DNA of 64,000 bases from Saprospiraceae bacterium (GCA_016718205.1 JADKEB010000031.1:558001-622000); one strand, 5' to 3'; positions 51,543-61,280 are shown, numbered from the stretch's first letter. Notes: generated by a model from the letters alone, not told the origin. Made by a program: numbers and translations.

Positions 51543-51749
51543 AGAGTATGTTTAACTTTTGGCCAAGTGGCAAATTTTTTAGCCAGCGTTTGTCGCCGTA
51601 CCGCGTCAAGCCCGCCGAGCCCGCCCCCCTAATTATTCCCGCGGGGGGCGGGGGGCCTTTTTGAAGTTTAACTCGTCCACGAGACCATTCAGTCTCTTGT
51701 CCAAATTAAATTCTCACTTTCGCTCAACATAAAAATTTAAACATACTCT
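51543..51749 (+). repeat. AGAGTATGTTTAAA inverted-repeat element, copy M6 with GC-rich core
   Basis: It is 207 bp with ends AGAGTATGTTTAA and AAATTTAAACATACTCT. The core holds a very GC-rich stretch at 51594-51657 that can fold as GCCCGCCCCCC against GGGGGGCGGGG. The right end CTCACTTTCGCTCAA matches the M2 core. Confidence 0.75.
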
Positions 51750-51765
51750 AAAACCATATTATAAA

Positions 51766-51784
51766 AGTTTAAACATATTCTTAT
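51766..51784 (-). repeat. Single diverged repeat end
   Basis: AGTTTAAACATATTCTTAT resembles one terminus of the AGAGTATGTTTAAA family, directly after copy M6. Confidence 0.5.
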
Positions 51785-51840
51785 ATTATTTCAAACGATT
51801 CACAGACAAACATACATCCCTTGGTTTTGTTCAAAATGTA

Positions 51841-52623
51841 TCAGTCCTTTCTTCCGCTCCTATCGATAAAATTGCTTCCTGCTTGTTGGGTACCCATGAC
51901 AAGGACATCCTGGATATTGATGTGCTTACTTCTCGATGCCATAAAATATATGATTTCTGCCACATCTTTGGATTTCAGTGGAGTAAAGTCTTCATATATT
52001 TTTGATCTTTTTTCGTCTCCATCAAATCTTACCAGGGCAAACTCAGTTTCTTCTACATGACCCGGAGATACCTGACTCACTCTGATACCATGCTTGTACA
52101 GATCCAGTCTCATACTTCGGGTCAATGCATCTACGCCAAATTTTGTTGCTGAGTATACATTGCCATTGGGGTATACTTCATGGCCTGCAGTAGAACAAAC
52201 GTTGATGATATGTCCTTTTTGGTTTTTTACCATCACCGGACTTACTAGCCGAGTGATATACAGCAAGCCCTTTATATTGGTATCGATCATAGTCTCCCAA
52301 TCTTCCAGAAGCCCTTCATGTATCGGATGAAATCCTTTTGCCAGCCCAGCATTATTGACCAAAACATCTATCTGCCGCCAGTCCATTTTTAATGACTTCC
52401 AGGCTTTTTTTACTGCTTCGTTATCTCTGATATCAAAGCAAAGAGTGACAATTTCCACACCATATTTTGTTTGAAGCTTTTTCTTGAGATCTTCCAGACG
52501 ATCTTTTCTTCTACCTGTGATCACAAGATTGAATCCATTTTTTGCAAATATCTTAGCTGCCGCACTTCCGATACCTGAAGTAGCACCGGTTATCATCACT
52601 AACTTTATAAAAGGTACTTTCAT
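51841..52623 (-). CDS. SDR family oxidoreductase (YdfG-like)
   Basis: This 260-residue classical short-chain dehydrogenase has the nucleotide motif VMITGATSGIGSAAAKIFAK, an NADP-type Arg pair in ITGRRKDRLEDL, the structural NNAG in IDVLVNNAGLAKGFHP, catalytic Ser in INVCSTAGHEVYPNGNVYSA and the YxxxK in YSATKFGVDAL. The pattern SPGHVEETEFALVRFDGDE is typical of the YdfG/3-hydroxy-acid dehydrogenase group (L-allo-threonine, serine, malonic semialdehyde). The substrate here is not known. Its downstream side faces the repeat island; upstream is the decayed IS. Confidence 0.9.
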   Translation of the reverse strand: MKVPFIKLVMITGATSGIGSAAAKIFAKNGFNLVITGRRKDRLEDLKKKLQTKYGVEIVTLCFDIRDNEAVKKAWKSLKMDWRQIDVLVNNAGLAKGFHPIHEGLLEDWETMIDTNIKGLLYITRLVSPVMVKNQKGHIINVCSTAGHEVYPNGNVYSATKFGVDALTRSMRLDLYKHGIRVSQVSPGHVEETEFALVRFDGDEKRSKIYEDFTPLKSKDVAEIIYFMASRSKHINIQDVLVMGTQQAGSNFIDRSGRKD

Positions 52624-52738
52624 CTGTTTATTTTTATTTGATTTTTAATTATCAGGTGGAATTCGTATGAAAATAATATTCCCGGTTTGTGTACCACAAA
52701 GATGGATTCATACTCATTTCATACTTTTATGTTTATAC

Positions 52739-53779
52739 CTACAATAAAATGGATTGCGAATTTAGTATAGGGAAATTAAGGGTCAACAATGAAGCTAACT
52801 CATTTTTATATTGACCCACATTTTCAAAAAAAGTGTGGACTGCCTCTCGAAATTCATGCTTGGTTCTAAAGAAAGTAGAATTTATTACTTTTTTCTTTAG
52901 GAACTTCCATAGCCTTTCTATGATGTTCAAATTCGGCGAATAAGGAGGTAAAAACACTTGTTCTATCTTTGTATCTTTTAGCCACTCCTTCAATTCTTTA
53001 TTTTTATAATATCTCGCATTATCTGCTATAGTATATATTTTATCTATTCCTTGATTCGATTCCAAAATTTTCAAATCTAAGTCTTTAGTCGTTTGGGTGT
53101 TGACCGACTCACATTCCAATACTTGTATATCTGTGGGATCTAATGCATTCAATGCACCGTTAATGTTAACCCTGTCTCTACCACTAACAGTCAGTAATTC
53201 CTTCTCTTTACCTCTTTGTATCCATCCATATGTACTCCTAGTATTATGTGTGGATGTTCCGCATCCATGAAATATACCTTGCTCTTTCCTTGTCTTGCCC
53301 CCTCGATGATGGTGTTAAGTTCTTCTTTTACAAAGTCTTGTTGTCTTTGTATATCAGCTTCAAACGGGACTTGTTTTGTCTTCTTATAGCTAAAGCCTAT
53401 TCGGTGCAGTAATTTCACCATACCATTTTTGGTAAAAAGAATGCTAAATTGAACCACCACCCAGTCTATAATCTCATCTGAAGTAAGATAAAGCTTTGAC
53501 TGTAACTCTGATGTTAATTGTAGTATCTGATCATCATCTAATTTCCCACTGTATCCTTCATGATTGGTTTGCAAAAATCTAAACCCTTTACCTTATATAA
53601 ACTGACATAACGATAGACTGTTGATAAATCAACACCAAGAAGAAAGGCTACCCTTTCAGGGAGTATTTTCTCGTGTATAAAATGACACAAGAAACTTTTA
53701 CATATTCAGTCCTATCAGAAGTATTGCGCTGAATTTGCCTTAAGAGTTTAAGTGTAGTGTTGTCTATTTCTAAAACCAT
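52739..53779 (-). mobile_element. Decayed IS630-type insertion sequence (transposase pseudogene)
   Basis: The coding strand runs from the ATG at 53779 (MVLEIDNTTLKLLRQIQRNT) through an HTH region (ILPERVAFLLGVDLSTVYRY) to YFMDAEHPHIIL (first catalytic Asp) and the IS630 signature FLPPYSPNLNIIERLWKFLK with its Asn/Glu. Three frame changes are needed (near 53685, 53578 and 53215) to read all about 345 residues. The best pieces are 53191-53574 and 52739-53152. No clear terminal inverted repeats or TA duplication could be fixed. It is non-functional as written; one or more breaks could be sequencing indels. Confidence 0.8.
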
Positions 53780-53880
53780 AAAACAAATATACATATATTT
53801 TATTTTATATGTATGTTTTTCGCAATTTATTTTATTCTTGGTATAATTTAGCATTCTCCAAGTGCCTGTTATTAATGTCA

Positions 53881-53909
53881 GACCTGCCTCGCCGTACCGG
53901 AGGCAGGTC
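53881..53909. repeat. GC-rich hairpin
   Basis: GACCTGCCTC pairs with GAGGCAGGTC around a 9-nt loop, similar to the other CCTGCC/GGCAGG dyads in the window. It lies between the IS remnant and the third GGGTGNAYCC repeat. Confidence 0.6.
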
Positions 53910-54005
53910 GAACAACTGCCAACTCTTCTTTTGGCAGTCAAGCCACAATAATCCTTCTCCTTTACGTCCTGACAAGTCGTGGATGTTTCATAACTTATTA
54001 TTTTT

Positions 54006-54114
54006 GGGTGCACCCCATTTTTTCATTCAATCGTTATAAAATTCTTTTTGTCACCCTTTAGGCTGTTGTAAAACAAAAGGAATTTTTATTAAAGTGCAAT
54101 TTGGGGATACACCC
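54006..54114 (-). repeat. GGGTGNAYCC-type intergenic repeat, copy 3 (best ends)
   Basis: On the plus strand it starts GGGTGCACCCCATTTTTTCA and ends TTTGGGGATACACCC, giving terminal inverted repeats GGGTGYAYCCCCA. Its interior matches copies 1 and 2 in reverse (TTTTGTTTTACAACAG, then GTGACAAAAAGAATTT). Confidence 0.75.
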
Positions 54115-54323
54115 AATAATTTTGGTTTTTGTATTTCAAAAATAATTATAAGCCTGCTTTACACAGTCATTGCACACCAAAAAGCTGAATAAAACCAGAA
54201 GACGGAACAGAGCCGAAACAACTTCAGGAAGCTTGTTTTCGAAGACAAGTTTTTTGACGGCTGAATCCCCAAGTTTTAACAATCAGGTAGAGCAATTTCA
54301 AGAAATCACGGAAAAAAAGGCGT

Positions 54324-54361
54324 AAAAAAGGCTGCTGCAAATATTTAAATTCGCAGCAGCC
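54324..54361 (-). terminator. Rho-independent terminator of the giant T9SS gene
   Basis: On the minus strand GGCTGCTGC pairs with GCAGCAGCC around a 14-nt loop and is followed by TTTTTT. It lies about 30 nt after the stop at 54392. Confidence 0.9.
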
Positions 54362-54391
54362 GCAATTCTATTTCAATCTAAACACAACTTT

Positions 54392-57300
54392 TTACTCTAA
54401 AAGAATCATCTTCTTGGTATCTGTAAAGCTTCCGCTTTCAAGTTTGTAAATCAACATTCCGGTAGCTCCCAGTTCGATTTTATTTATCAAAACATGGTTT
54501 TCTCCTTTATCAAATGCTCTTTCAATCACTTTAATCACTTTTCCTGCCACATCAGTAATAGTTAGTTTTGCAAATGCAGATTCCGGTAATAAGAAACTTA
54601 TTTGCGAACTCTCATTGAAAGGATTTGGTACGTTTTGCTTTAGTTCAAATGTGGTCGCGACATGATCTTTAGTTCTTTGAGACAATTTGACGGGCATTTT
54701 ACGCAAATCAACATCATATGCCTCAGCCGTAGTGACAGCTGAGCTCAATGCCACATCATTGACAATTAGGAGCTTGCCTTTATTTCTGAATCTAAGTGTA
54801 AATAATGGCTCAGATGTATTGACTTTTACAGGAAGTCCACTATTCCAGCTTGTGGGTATCATACCTTTATCAAGCATCTGGAATCCAAAATTCTGTTCTG
54901 TTACATTTACCGCACCTGGGATGATTTCCAGGAAATCAAGGTTTTTATGATCAAAGTGCAATGTAAACTGATAGCCAAGCAAATCTTCGAATGATCCTGA
55001 ATACACAGGGATCATAATTTCATCTGAACCACTTACTTTCCTGACTTCAGTTTCCAAAGTAAGTGTTTTGTTACTCCTTGGCTCTGTTTGAGTTTCGTTT
55101 ACATTAACTTTTGCCGAATGATTGATATCTCCGATCTTTATAGCGAAGAAATTCTGATTGGTTTTTACTTCAGTCAAATTCTTAAATTCATATTTTTCAT
55201 TGTATGGAAATGGACTGATATTTCCTGCAGCACTGAAATCTGATATTAGGAACCGCCATGACTTCTGACTGTTGGGGAAACTATTGGTAATCCCTAAAAT
55301 CACTTTACGCATAGCCACAAGATCTGCAGCTGTGATCTTCTGACTATTATCAATATCGGCAGCAATTGTCTTTTTGGCATCATTAAATTCTTCAATTCCA
55401 AGGATATGTCTTTGTATCATCACAAGATCTAAAGTGGTGACACCATTCAATATATCGCTATCGTCTTCCATTCTAACGGTATAATTATAATTGACCGGTA
55501 ATGCATTAAATGAATACTGACCTCCTGCATCTGTGCGGATAGTTTTACTTGCCTCAGGTGCATTACTTTCGATAACGACATCCGTCCCGATCTTTCCTAT
55601 GGTATTTGATGTAACTCTTCCGCTGATGCCAGCAACAATCTGGTCTGAGTCCGGACAAATACCTGAGTTATCCTGCAGGATCAAATGAATCGTACAGTAA
55701 TCCTGGTTGCCTGCCCGATCTGTAAGGGTGACATTCAATGATACTTGCTGTGATTTGCCATTTGGAATATCACTACAATCAAATAACATGCCTGAAGATT
55801 TTTGAAGAGGCTTCCATATCTGCGCATTCCCGGCTTCGTATTCTGCCTTTGTTGCTCTTTTTCCTTTTTCTTTAAAATAATGCTCTCTGTACAGCATGGT
55901 ATCTATAGGCAATGCATCAAAAAAGGTAAAGATTATACTATCCTGATGGGTACAATTGTCAAAACCACCCCTGTCATAGTCTTTTGCCCATATTTCTACT
56001 GAACCGTTATTATTCATTACAGCTGTTGTAAGTGATGTATGACAGTATGGTGTTGGTTTTTTGCTCTCCACCAGCGTCAATTTGTGCTCACATATAGCTC
56101 GATTACCACATTTATCTTCTATTATCCATTTAACCCGATATTTACCATTGTTAAGTGTTCGTTCAAAAAATCTTGAATTGATTATATCAATAGGTACAAT
56201 TCCGTTTTCAGTATATAATTCATACCTCCATCTGATACTGTCATTTCCTTCAGGACAATCATCTATGGCTGTCATATTAAATTTGACGGTCTCACTGCAT
56301 TCTCCATATGAAGGAATAATTCTGTCAATACACGCAAATTCAAATTGAGGAGGTACGTCATTATTAAGTTTAATTATCTGAATGTATTCATATTTTCCAG
56401 GAATGAAATCATGCTCGTCATTATGATTTTCATAAGCTTCCTTATACGTACACCAATCAATCACTGTCCATGTCCTTAATATTTTTTCGCAGGCACCATC
56501 AGCAAATTTGAACACCTGATCTTTGTAATGTGCTGCTACCAGGCTACAAGAATCATCAGTTATCTTAGGGTATGCTGAACTGTCCGGCAGATTTTTTGGA
56601 TCTAATTGGGCCAGGCACTTTGGTGTAAAATAATTCTTTGGCCATACGATGTCATCATATGGATCAAATGGATCGTTTCTGTTTACATAGAATGGGTCAG
56701 AATCTATCAGCGTTATTACCTGAACACAGCTATGGCGCAAATTTTGTTTGTCTTTAACAGTCCAAAGTCTGGTAACTACACCCGTACCACATTGTGAGAT
56801 AGAATCGGTATCTTTGTACCATACTGAATCCACTACACAGTTATCAACATACTCAGGCCATCCTGTGATGCTTGTATCTCTATGATCTGCCTGACACTCT
56901 AAAGTAATATCCGCCGGACACTTTGTGATATATGGCGGCAACTTGTCATGAACTTTTACTTCTACCATACAGGTATTACTATTGCCGTTCACATCGGTGA
57001 CACGCATCTCGACCATCACAGAAGTGTTGACCTCAGCACAACAAAACTCTACTGTAGATGTAAAGTTAACCGTCCCAAATCCACATGAGTCAGTCATTTT
57101 TCGTGCCTCAAACTTAAGGATACCACAATTGTCGTTACTGCCATCATCAAATGTCTCAGCATTGACTATAGCTTTACCACCACCGGTGATCGAAGCTATT
57201 GTAAAAATATCGCACACAGCGCTTGGTCTGTCATCATCCCTCACCAGGACTTTAAATGAGCACGTATCAGCATTACCACATGAATCTGTGACGATCCATC

Positions 57301-59722
57301 TGATGGTATTTGATCCCAACGGAAGACCGGTAATAGTTCGGGTAAGTTGGTTAACACCTGCGACTCCAAATTCAGCAAAAGGGACTTCATCAAACACATG
57401 CTCCAATTTATAACTCATCGCACCCGAACATTCTTTTATTATCTTAGGCCTGGGGACTATGTATGTAGAAGAACAGGTATAGTCATCTGTTGAAATAGTG
57501 ACATTTGGTGGGCATTCCAACTCCGGTCCTTTGTTATCCATCACTTTGATGATCTGGTTGTGTAAGATGACAGTTCCGGTACACCAATCTACCACTTTAA
57601 AAGTTCTAAGCAGCTTATACGACTTGGGGCAGATGTCTATTTTGACGTCAACCGGGCTAAATACCTGAACTTTACCACAAAAATCGCCATCAGGAACTCC
57701 TGTAGTATCAACAGAAGGTATAGAGTCTCCGAATATCTCACAAGATAAAGGTGGCCGATTGCCGGGAGTCCCATCAAAATTTGGCGGAAAAACCAAGGCA
57801 GACAGGCTATTTCTATATACATGTATTCTCTGGCAACAACTACTTATATTGCCTGATGCATCTCTGGCTGTCCAGCATCTGTCTATGACCTGTGCATATG
57901 TATCAGTACAAGACTCTCTTACCAACGTATCTTCGTATGTCAGATGAACCGCACTGCAAGAGTCCAAACCTAACACTCTATAAGATCTGTCGCCCAAAGA
58001 TGTAACCTGACTTGTAGCCGCAAAGGGGAAACTCACTTTTCCTCCTGATTGTCCGAAAATAAGGTGGACATCTTCAACAGTGCCATCAACGCCTCCAACC
58101 AGATCATATATTCTTACTCTCCAGGTACCACCTAAAGGTTTTCCATTAAATAAAGATAAAGATCCTGCAGACTTCAATCTGCCCGAAATTGCCGGTTGAT
58201 TCGTATTGCTGCAAGAAATGGCCCCTGCTGCTTGGTCATCAAAACTTGCACTCAAGTCTTTTCCACTGGTACATGAAGTTTGCCTTAAAAAAAGTGGCAC
58301 CACAATACCATCAGGAGAAACGATCTCAGCTGCAACATCAGATATTCTATCATGCTTAATATTAAGAAACACATCGAGATCATTGATCGTACTTCCAGGG
58401 ATATTTCCTACTGAAATAGTAATATCCTTCATTCCTGTAGCACCTAAGGTAGTCAGTGACTTATTGGCTATAGTTGCTATAACGGGTACTTTTGATGGTA
58501 AGTTGGTCCCCGGCTCCAGACTTTCTGCACAGGTCGCGTAGATATCGCCACACTGCAAGACAGGTCCTAATTTGTCCTGTACAAAAATCTCACCCCAGCA
58601 ACTGTTGCCATTGGGAGATGTGATTCTGGTTTTCAGCGTTTGACCTATATTTACTTTTGACACTTTATTGCCGAGGTTTTGCCCGTTGAGCCCCGTGATC
58701 TGCACAGTATAATTGTTATAGCAACCATAATGATCTCCTTCGAGAAGCATATCAGGGGTGACTATCATTTCGCACTTGTCATCGAGTGATACCTGGACTA
58801 GATCATTGCAGGCCAGTGATGTGTTACTTGGTACAAACTCATTAAGAGTTATCTGAAAACTACAGTTTGTTGGTATACTTACTGTTGGTTCGTATATAGA
58901 GTAGCTCATATTTGAAGTCCCGATAGGAAAACTACTTCCTGAATTGAGTAGGTTGAGTGGTGGTGTGGATGTGTTTACAATTCGATAATCGTCAGGTGTT
59001 GCAGTACAAATAAAATAGAAGGAATTTGCACTGTTATTGAATTCATTAAAGCCAACGCAACTTGAAATTACAGCTTCTGTCGGTGAAGCTTGAATAGTTC
59101 TTCCTAGCATGAATGCAGAAACACCCGGCTGGCTGCTTATGACCTCCATAATATAAGTAGATCTTGCTGGAATTTTAATAGTGCTTGAAGGTATAATATT
59201 ATGTGTCATCAAACTGAGATCAGGAATGGTATATTGGTCTGACCCATAAACTACAGTCCCTGCTGTATTGGTAAATCGAATTGTGATGATCGGACTATTC
59301 ACACTGCTATACACTCCAACTGTGATCTGGTTTATCCTGATATCTGTATATTTACCATTGTAAAATGTCCTTTTATAAGATGTAGTTCCGTTCGGACAAT
59401 ATTTTGCACCAACAATATTATTATTGGCATTTTGGGTGAAAACAGTGTCTAAAGGCGAAGGTACTAAAGGATTTTGGGTCAAATTATAATTGACCACCCT
59501 AGTACACTGTCCAGGTCCTAAATTAATAGGAGCAATGATTGGACATGTAGGCATCATCATAGCCAACTCCTGAGGGTCCTGATATAACCAAGGGATCAGT
59601 TTCATAGATGATCTGTCTGGGTTTTCGACAAAATTTCTGGTAGCCCCTCCCGCTGAATGAGTCGCATTAATATTTACAAAACATGTAAAAACTAACATAA
59701 AAAGTGTGAAATAATTTTTCAT
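54392..59722 (-). CDS. Giant T9SS surface protein with P-domain, Ig/HYR-like repeats, dockerin-like and cohesin-like modules
   Basis: It is about 1776 residues when started at the ATG at 59720-59722 (MKNYFTLFMLVFTCFVNINA signal). Approximate domain order: N-terminal beta region; proprotein-convertase-like P-domain at 425-560 (PLGGTWRVRIYDLVGG); Cys-rich Ig/HYR-like repeats at 600-1340 (CPPNVTISTDDYTC, RTWTVIDWCTY); an SdrD-like module at 1360-1425 (GISGRVTSNTIGKIGTDVVI); dockerin-like EF-hand pair at 1426-1476 (AADIDNSQKITAADLVAMRK); a cohesin-like beta module at about 1555-1677; and a type A sorting domain (NVPNPFNESSQISFLLPES). It probably acts as a large adhesin or matrix protein at the cell surface. 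It is monocistronic with a strong terminator. Confidence 0.85.
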   Translation of the reverse strand: MKNYFTLFMLVFTCFVNINATHSAGGATRNFVENPDRSSMKLIPWLYQDPQELAMMMPTCPIIAPINLGPGQCTRVVNYNLTQNPLVPSPLDTVFTQNANNNIVGAKYCPNGTTSYKRTFYNGKYTDIRINQITVGVYSSVNSPIITIRFTNTAGTVVYGSDQYTIPDLSLMTHNIIPSSTIKIPARSTYIMEVISSQPGVSAFMLGRTIQASPTEAVISSCVGFNEFNNSANSFYFICTATPDDYRIVNTSTPPLNLLNSGSSFPIGTSNMSYSIYEPTVSIPTNCSFQITLNEFVPSNTSLACNDLVQVSLDDKCEMIVTPDMLLEGDHYGCYNNYTVQITGLNGQNLGNKVSKVNIGQTLKTRITSPNGNSCWGEIFVQDKLGPVLQCGDIYATCAESLEPGTNLPSKVPVIATIANKSLTTLGATGMKDITISVGNIPGSTINDLDVFLNIKHDRISDVAAEIVSPDGIVVPLFLRQTSCTSGKDLSASFDDQAAGAISCSNTNQPAISGRLKSAGSLSLFNGKPLGGTWRVRIYDLVGGVDGTVEDVHLIFGQSGGKVSFPFAATSQVTSLGDRSYRVLGLDSCSAVHLTYEDTLVRESCTDTYAQVIDRCWTARDASGNISSCCQRIHVYRNSLSALVFPPNFDGTPGNRPPLSCEIFGDSIPSVDTTGVPDGDFCGKVQVFSPVDVKIDICPKSYKLLRTFKVVDWCTGTVILHNQIIKVMDNKGPELECPPNVTISTDDYTCSSTYIVPRPKIIKECSGAMSYKLEHVFDEVPFAEFGVAGVNQLTRTITGLPLGSNTIRWIVTDSCGNADTCSFKVLVRDDDRPSAVCDIFTIASITGGGKAIVNAETFDDGSNDNCGILKFEARKMTDSCGFGTVNFTSTVEFCCAEVNTSVMVEMRVTDVNGNSNTCMVEVKVHDKLPPYITKCPADITLECQADHRDTSITGWPEYVDNCVVDSVWYKDTDSISQCGTGVVTRLWTVKDKQNLRHSCVQVITLIDSDPFYVNRNDPFDPYDDIVWPKNYFTPKCLAQLDPKNLPDSSAYPKITDDSCSLVAAHYKDQVFKFADGACEKILRTWTVIDWCTYKEAYENHNDEHDFIPGKYEYIQIIKLNNDVPPQFEFACIDRIIPSYGECSETVKFNMTAIDDCPEGNDSIRWRYELYTENGIVPIDIINSRFFERTLNNGKYRVKWIIEDKCGNRAICEHKLTLVESKKPTPYCHTSLTTAVMNNNGSVEIWAKDYDRGGFDNCTHQDSIIFTFFDALPIDTMLYREHYFKEKGKRATKAEYEAGNAQIWKPLQKSSGMLFDCSDIPNGKSQQVSLNVTLTDRAGNQDYCTIHLILQDNSGICPDSDQIVAGISGRVTSNTIGKIGTDVVIESNAPEASKTIRTDAGGQYSFNALPVNYNYTVRMEDDSDILNGVTTLDLVMIQRHILGIEEFNDAKKTIAADIDNSQKITAADLVAMRKVILGITNSFPNSQKSWRFLISDFSAAGNISPFPYNEKYEFKNLTEVKTNQNFFAIKIGDINHSAKVNVNETQTEPRSNKTLTLETEVRKVSGSDEIMIPVYSGSFEDLLGYQFTLHFDHKNLDFLEIIPGAVNVTEQNFGFQMLDKGMIPTSWNSGLPVKVNTSEPLFTLRFRNKGKLLIVNDVALSSAVTTAEAYDVDLRKMPVKLSQRTKDHVATTFELKQNVPNPFNESSQISFLLPESAFAKLTITDVAGKVIKVIERAFDKGENHVLINKIELGATGMLIYKLESGSFTDTKKMILLE

Positions 59723-59764
59723 TTTTTGGTGTTTAAGGAATGAAAAAGGTTGAACTTTACTCAC

Positions 59765-60125
59765 GATATAATTTATTAAAAATAATTATTAAAAGAAATA
59801 GAAATTCATATTTAATTGATATTCAAACTTTTATAAATAATAAATGATTCATATTTTAAAATTTCAATATCTGTATTTGTATAGTGCAAACATTATACCA
59901 AATACTAATATGTAGTTTACACCATTTATGGTAGAGTCATTTTTTATTAAGATTTGGGATTGTTCTCAATTGGCAGAATTCAACTTCACGACTCCTGACC
60001 ATATGATGGGTGTAAATTCAGAAATTTGAGTGATGAGATGTGTCTGTTAGTCTATAATTTGTGTCAAATCATTGTAAAAGGAAATTTAATTCCTACTTTT
60101 ACATCAAACTTATCTTATAGTATAT
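59765..60125. other. Divergent promoter region, nothing else recognised
   Basis: This AT-rich stretch lies between the divergent giant T9SS gene and the DUF3667 gene. There is no ORF, repeat family or exact TAnnTTTG box at a good distance to either start. Confidence 0.5.
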
Positions 60126-61151
60126 ATGTCAAATTGTAAAAATTGCAATACTGCCATCGACGAGTCAGCGCATTACTGTAGGCATTGCGGTCAAAAAAGA
60201 AATGCACATCTACTTACCATAAAAGAGTTATTCAGCAACTTTTGGAGTTCATTATTCAATTTAGACAACACATTGTTCAAAACTTTGAAGTACATCTGGG
60301 CACCCTGGAAGCTCACGGAATATTATGTAGCAGGCAAAAGACAATCTTTCTTTAATCCCATGCGATTGTTCCTGGTAACCTTATTGTTCCATTTTGGATA
60401 TCTTGTGTCATTGACATCTATTGATAATAATAAAATCAAATCAAATGATGAATACCGCATCCTGGAGCGCTCAGAACTTTATAAAAAATTTAAAGATGAA
60501 AAAATTGAGTTTGACGATAACATACAAATCAAACCATTTGCTGATTCATTAGAAACCCGACTCTTCGATGGTACATTACTACCGGAACAAGATACTCTAA
60601 TGCAAGCGAAAATTTTTGGAGTACTATATCCGATTACCAGAAAAGATGCTATTGAGTTACCTGTTGATTCAATCTATAAAAAGTACAATATTTCAACATT
60701 TCCAGAAAAAATAGCCATCAAACAATACATTAAAATCAATTTAGATAGGGCCGGAACCATAAAGTACGCTCTTGGAAATGCAGCTTGGGGGTTATTGGTT
60801 GCAGTTTTATTGTTAGGATGGTTATTTAAACTGATATACATTCGACACAAGAAGTATTATGTAGAACATCTGGTATTTTGGATGAATGTGCACTCTTTAT
60901 GTTTTATTATCGTCACGCTTATAGTTTTTCTGGCAAGGAATTATTTCTCAAACGAAGACAAGATGTTTGAGTTTATTTCAATATCATTCACCATTTTGTT
61001 GCCTTTGTTGCTGTATGTATCTATATACAAATATTATAAGCAGGGGATTTTCAAAACATTTGTAAAATTCTGTATTACATCAGGATTTTACATTATGATA
61101 GGATTAATAGTTGTATTGATCATAAGTCTTATGAGCCTGGTTTTCTTCTGA
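60126..61151 (+). CDS. DUF3667 membrane protein with N-terminal zinc ribbon
   Basis: This 341-residue protein starts with a zinc ribbon: CKNC...CRHCGQKR (two Cys-x2-Cys knuckles at residues 4-7 and 18-21). The DUF3667 text follows: LTIKELFSNFWSSLFNLDNT, LFKTLKYIWAPWKLTEYYVA and GKRQSFFNPMRLFLVTLLFH. After a soluble loop (about 100-215) there are four C-terminal transmembrane helices. The zinc ribbon would sit in the cytoplasm. Function of DUF3667 is unknown; it is frequent in Bacteroidota. Confidence 0.85.
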   Translation: MSNCKNCNTAIDESAHYCRHCGQKRNAHLLTIKELFSNFWSSLFNLDNTLFKTLKYIWAPWKLTEYYVAGKRQSFFNPMRLFLVTLLFHFGYLVSLTSIDNNKIKSNDEYRILERSELYKKFKDEKIEFDDNIQIKPFADSLETRLFDGTLLPEQDTLMQAKIFGVLYPITRKDAIELPVDSIYKKYNISTFPEKIAIKQYIKINLDRAGTIKYALGNAAWGLLVAVLLLGWLFKLIYIRHKKYYVEHLVFWMNVHSLCFIIVTLIVFLARNYFSNEDKMFEFISISFTILLPLLLYVSIYKYYKQGIFKTFVKFCITSGFYIMIGLIVVLIISLMSLVFF

Positions 61152-61280
61152 TGTTCGATTCATTTTTGGTAAACTTGGATTATCTTTGGCCATTTATTTG
61201 TTTGTACAAAATACTAGGACATGCAGATTGCCTATTTCATATAGAAATATGGTATTTTTAAGCCATTCTTAAGCATCTAT

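Noticed and set aside
50984..51749. Possible CRISPR-like locus from repeated AGAGTATG motifs
   Set aside because: The motifs are inverted pairs at uneven distances of 56-207 bp, not direct repeats with regular spacers.
53648..54013. 121-residue minus-strand ORF at the IS
   Set aside because: Its last third is the start of the IS630 transposase (from 53779), but the rest lies in non-coding flank and shows no family.
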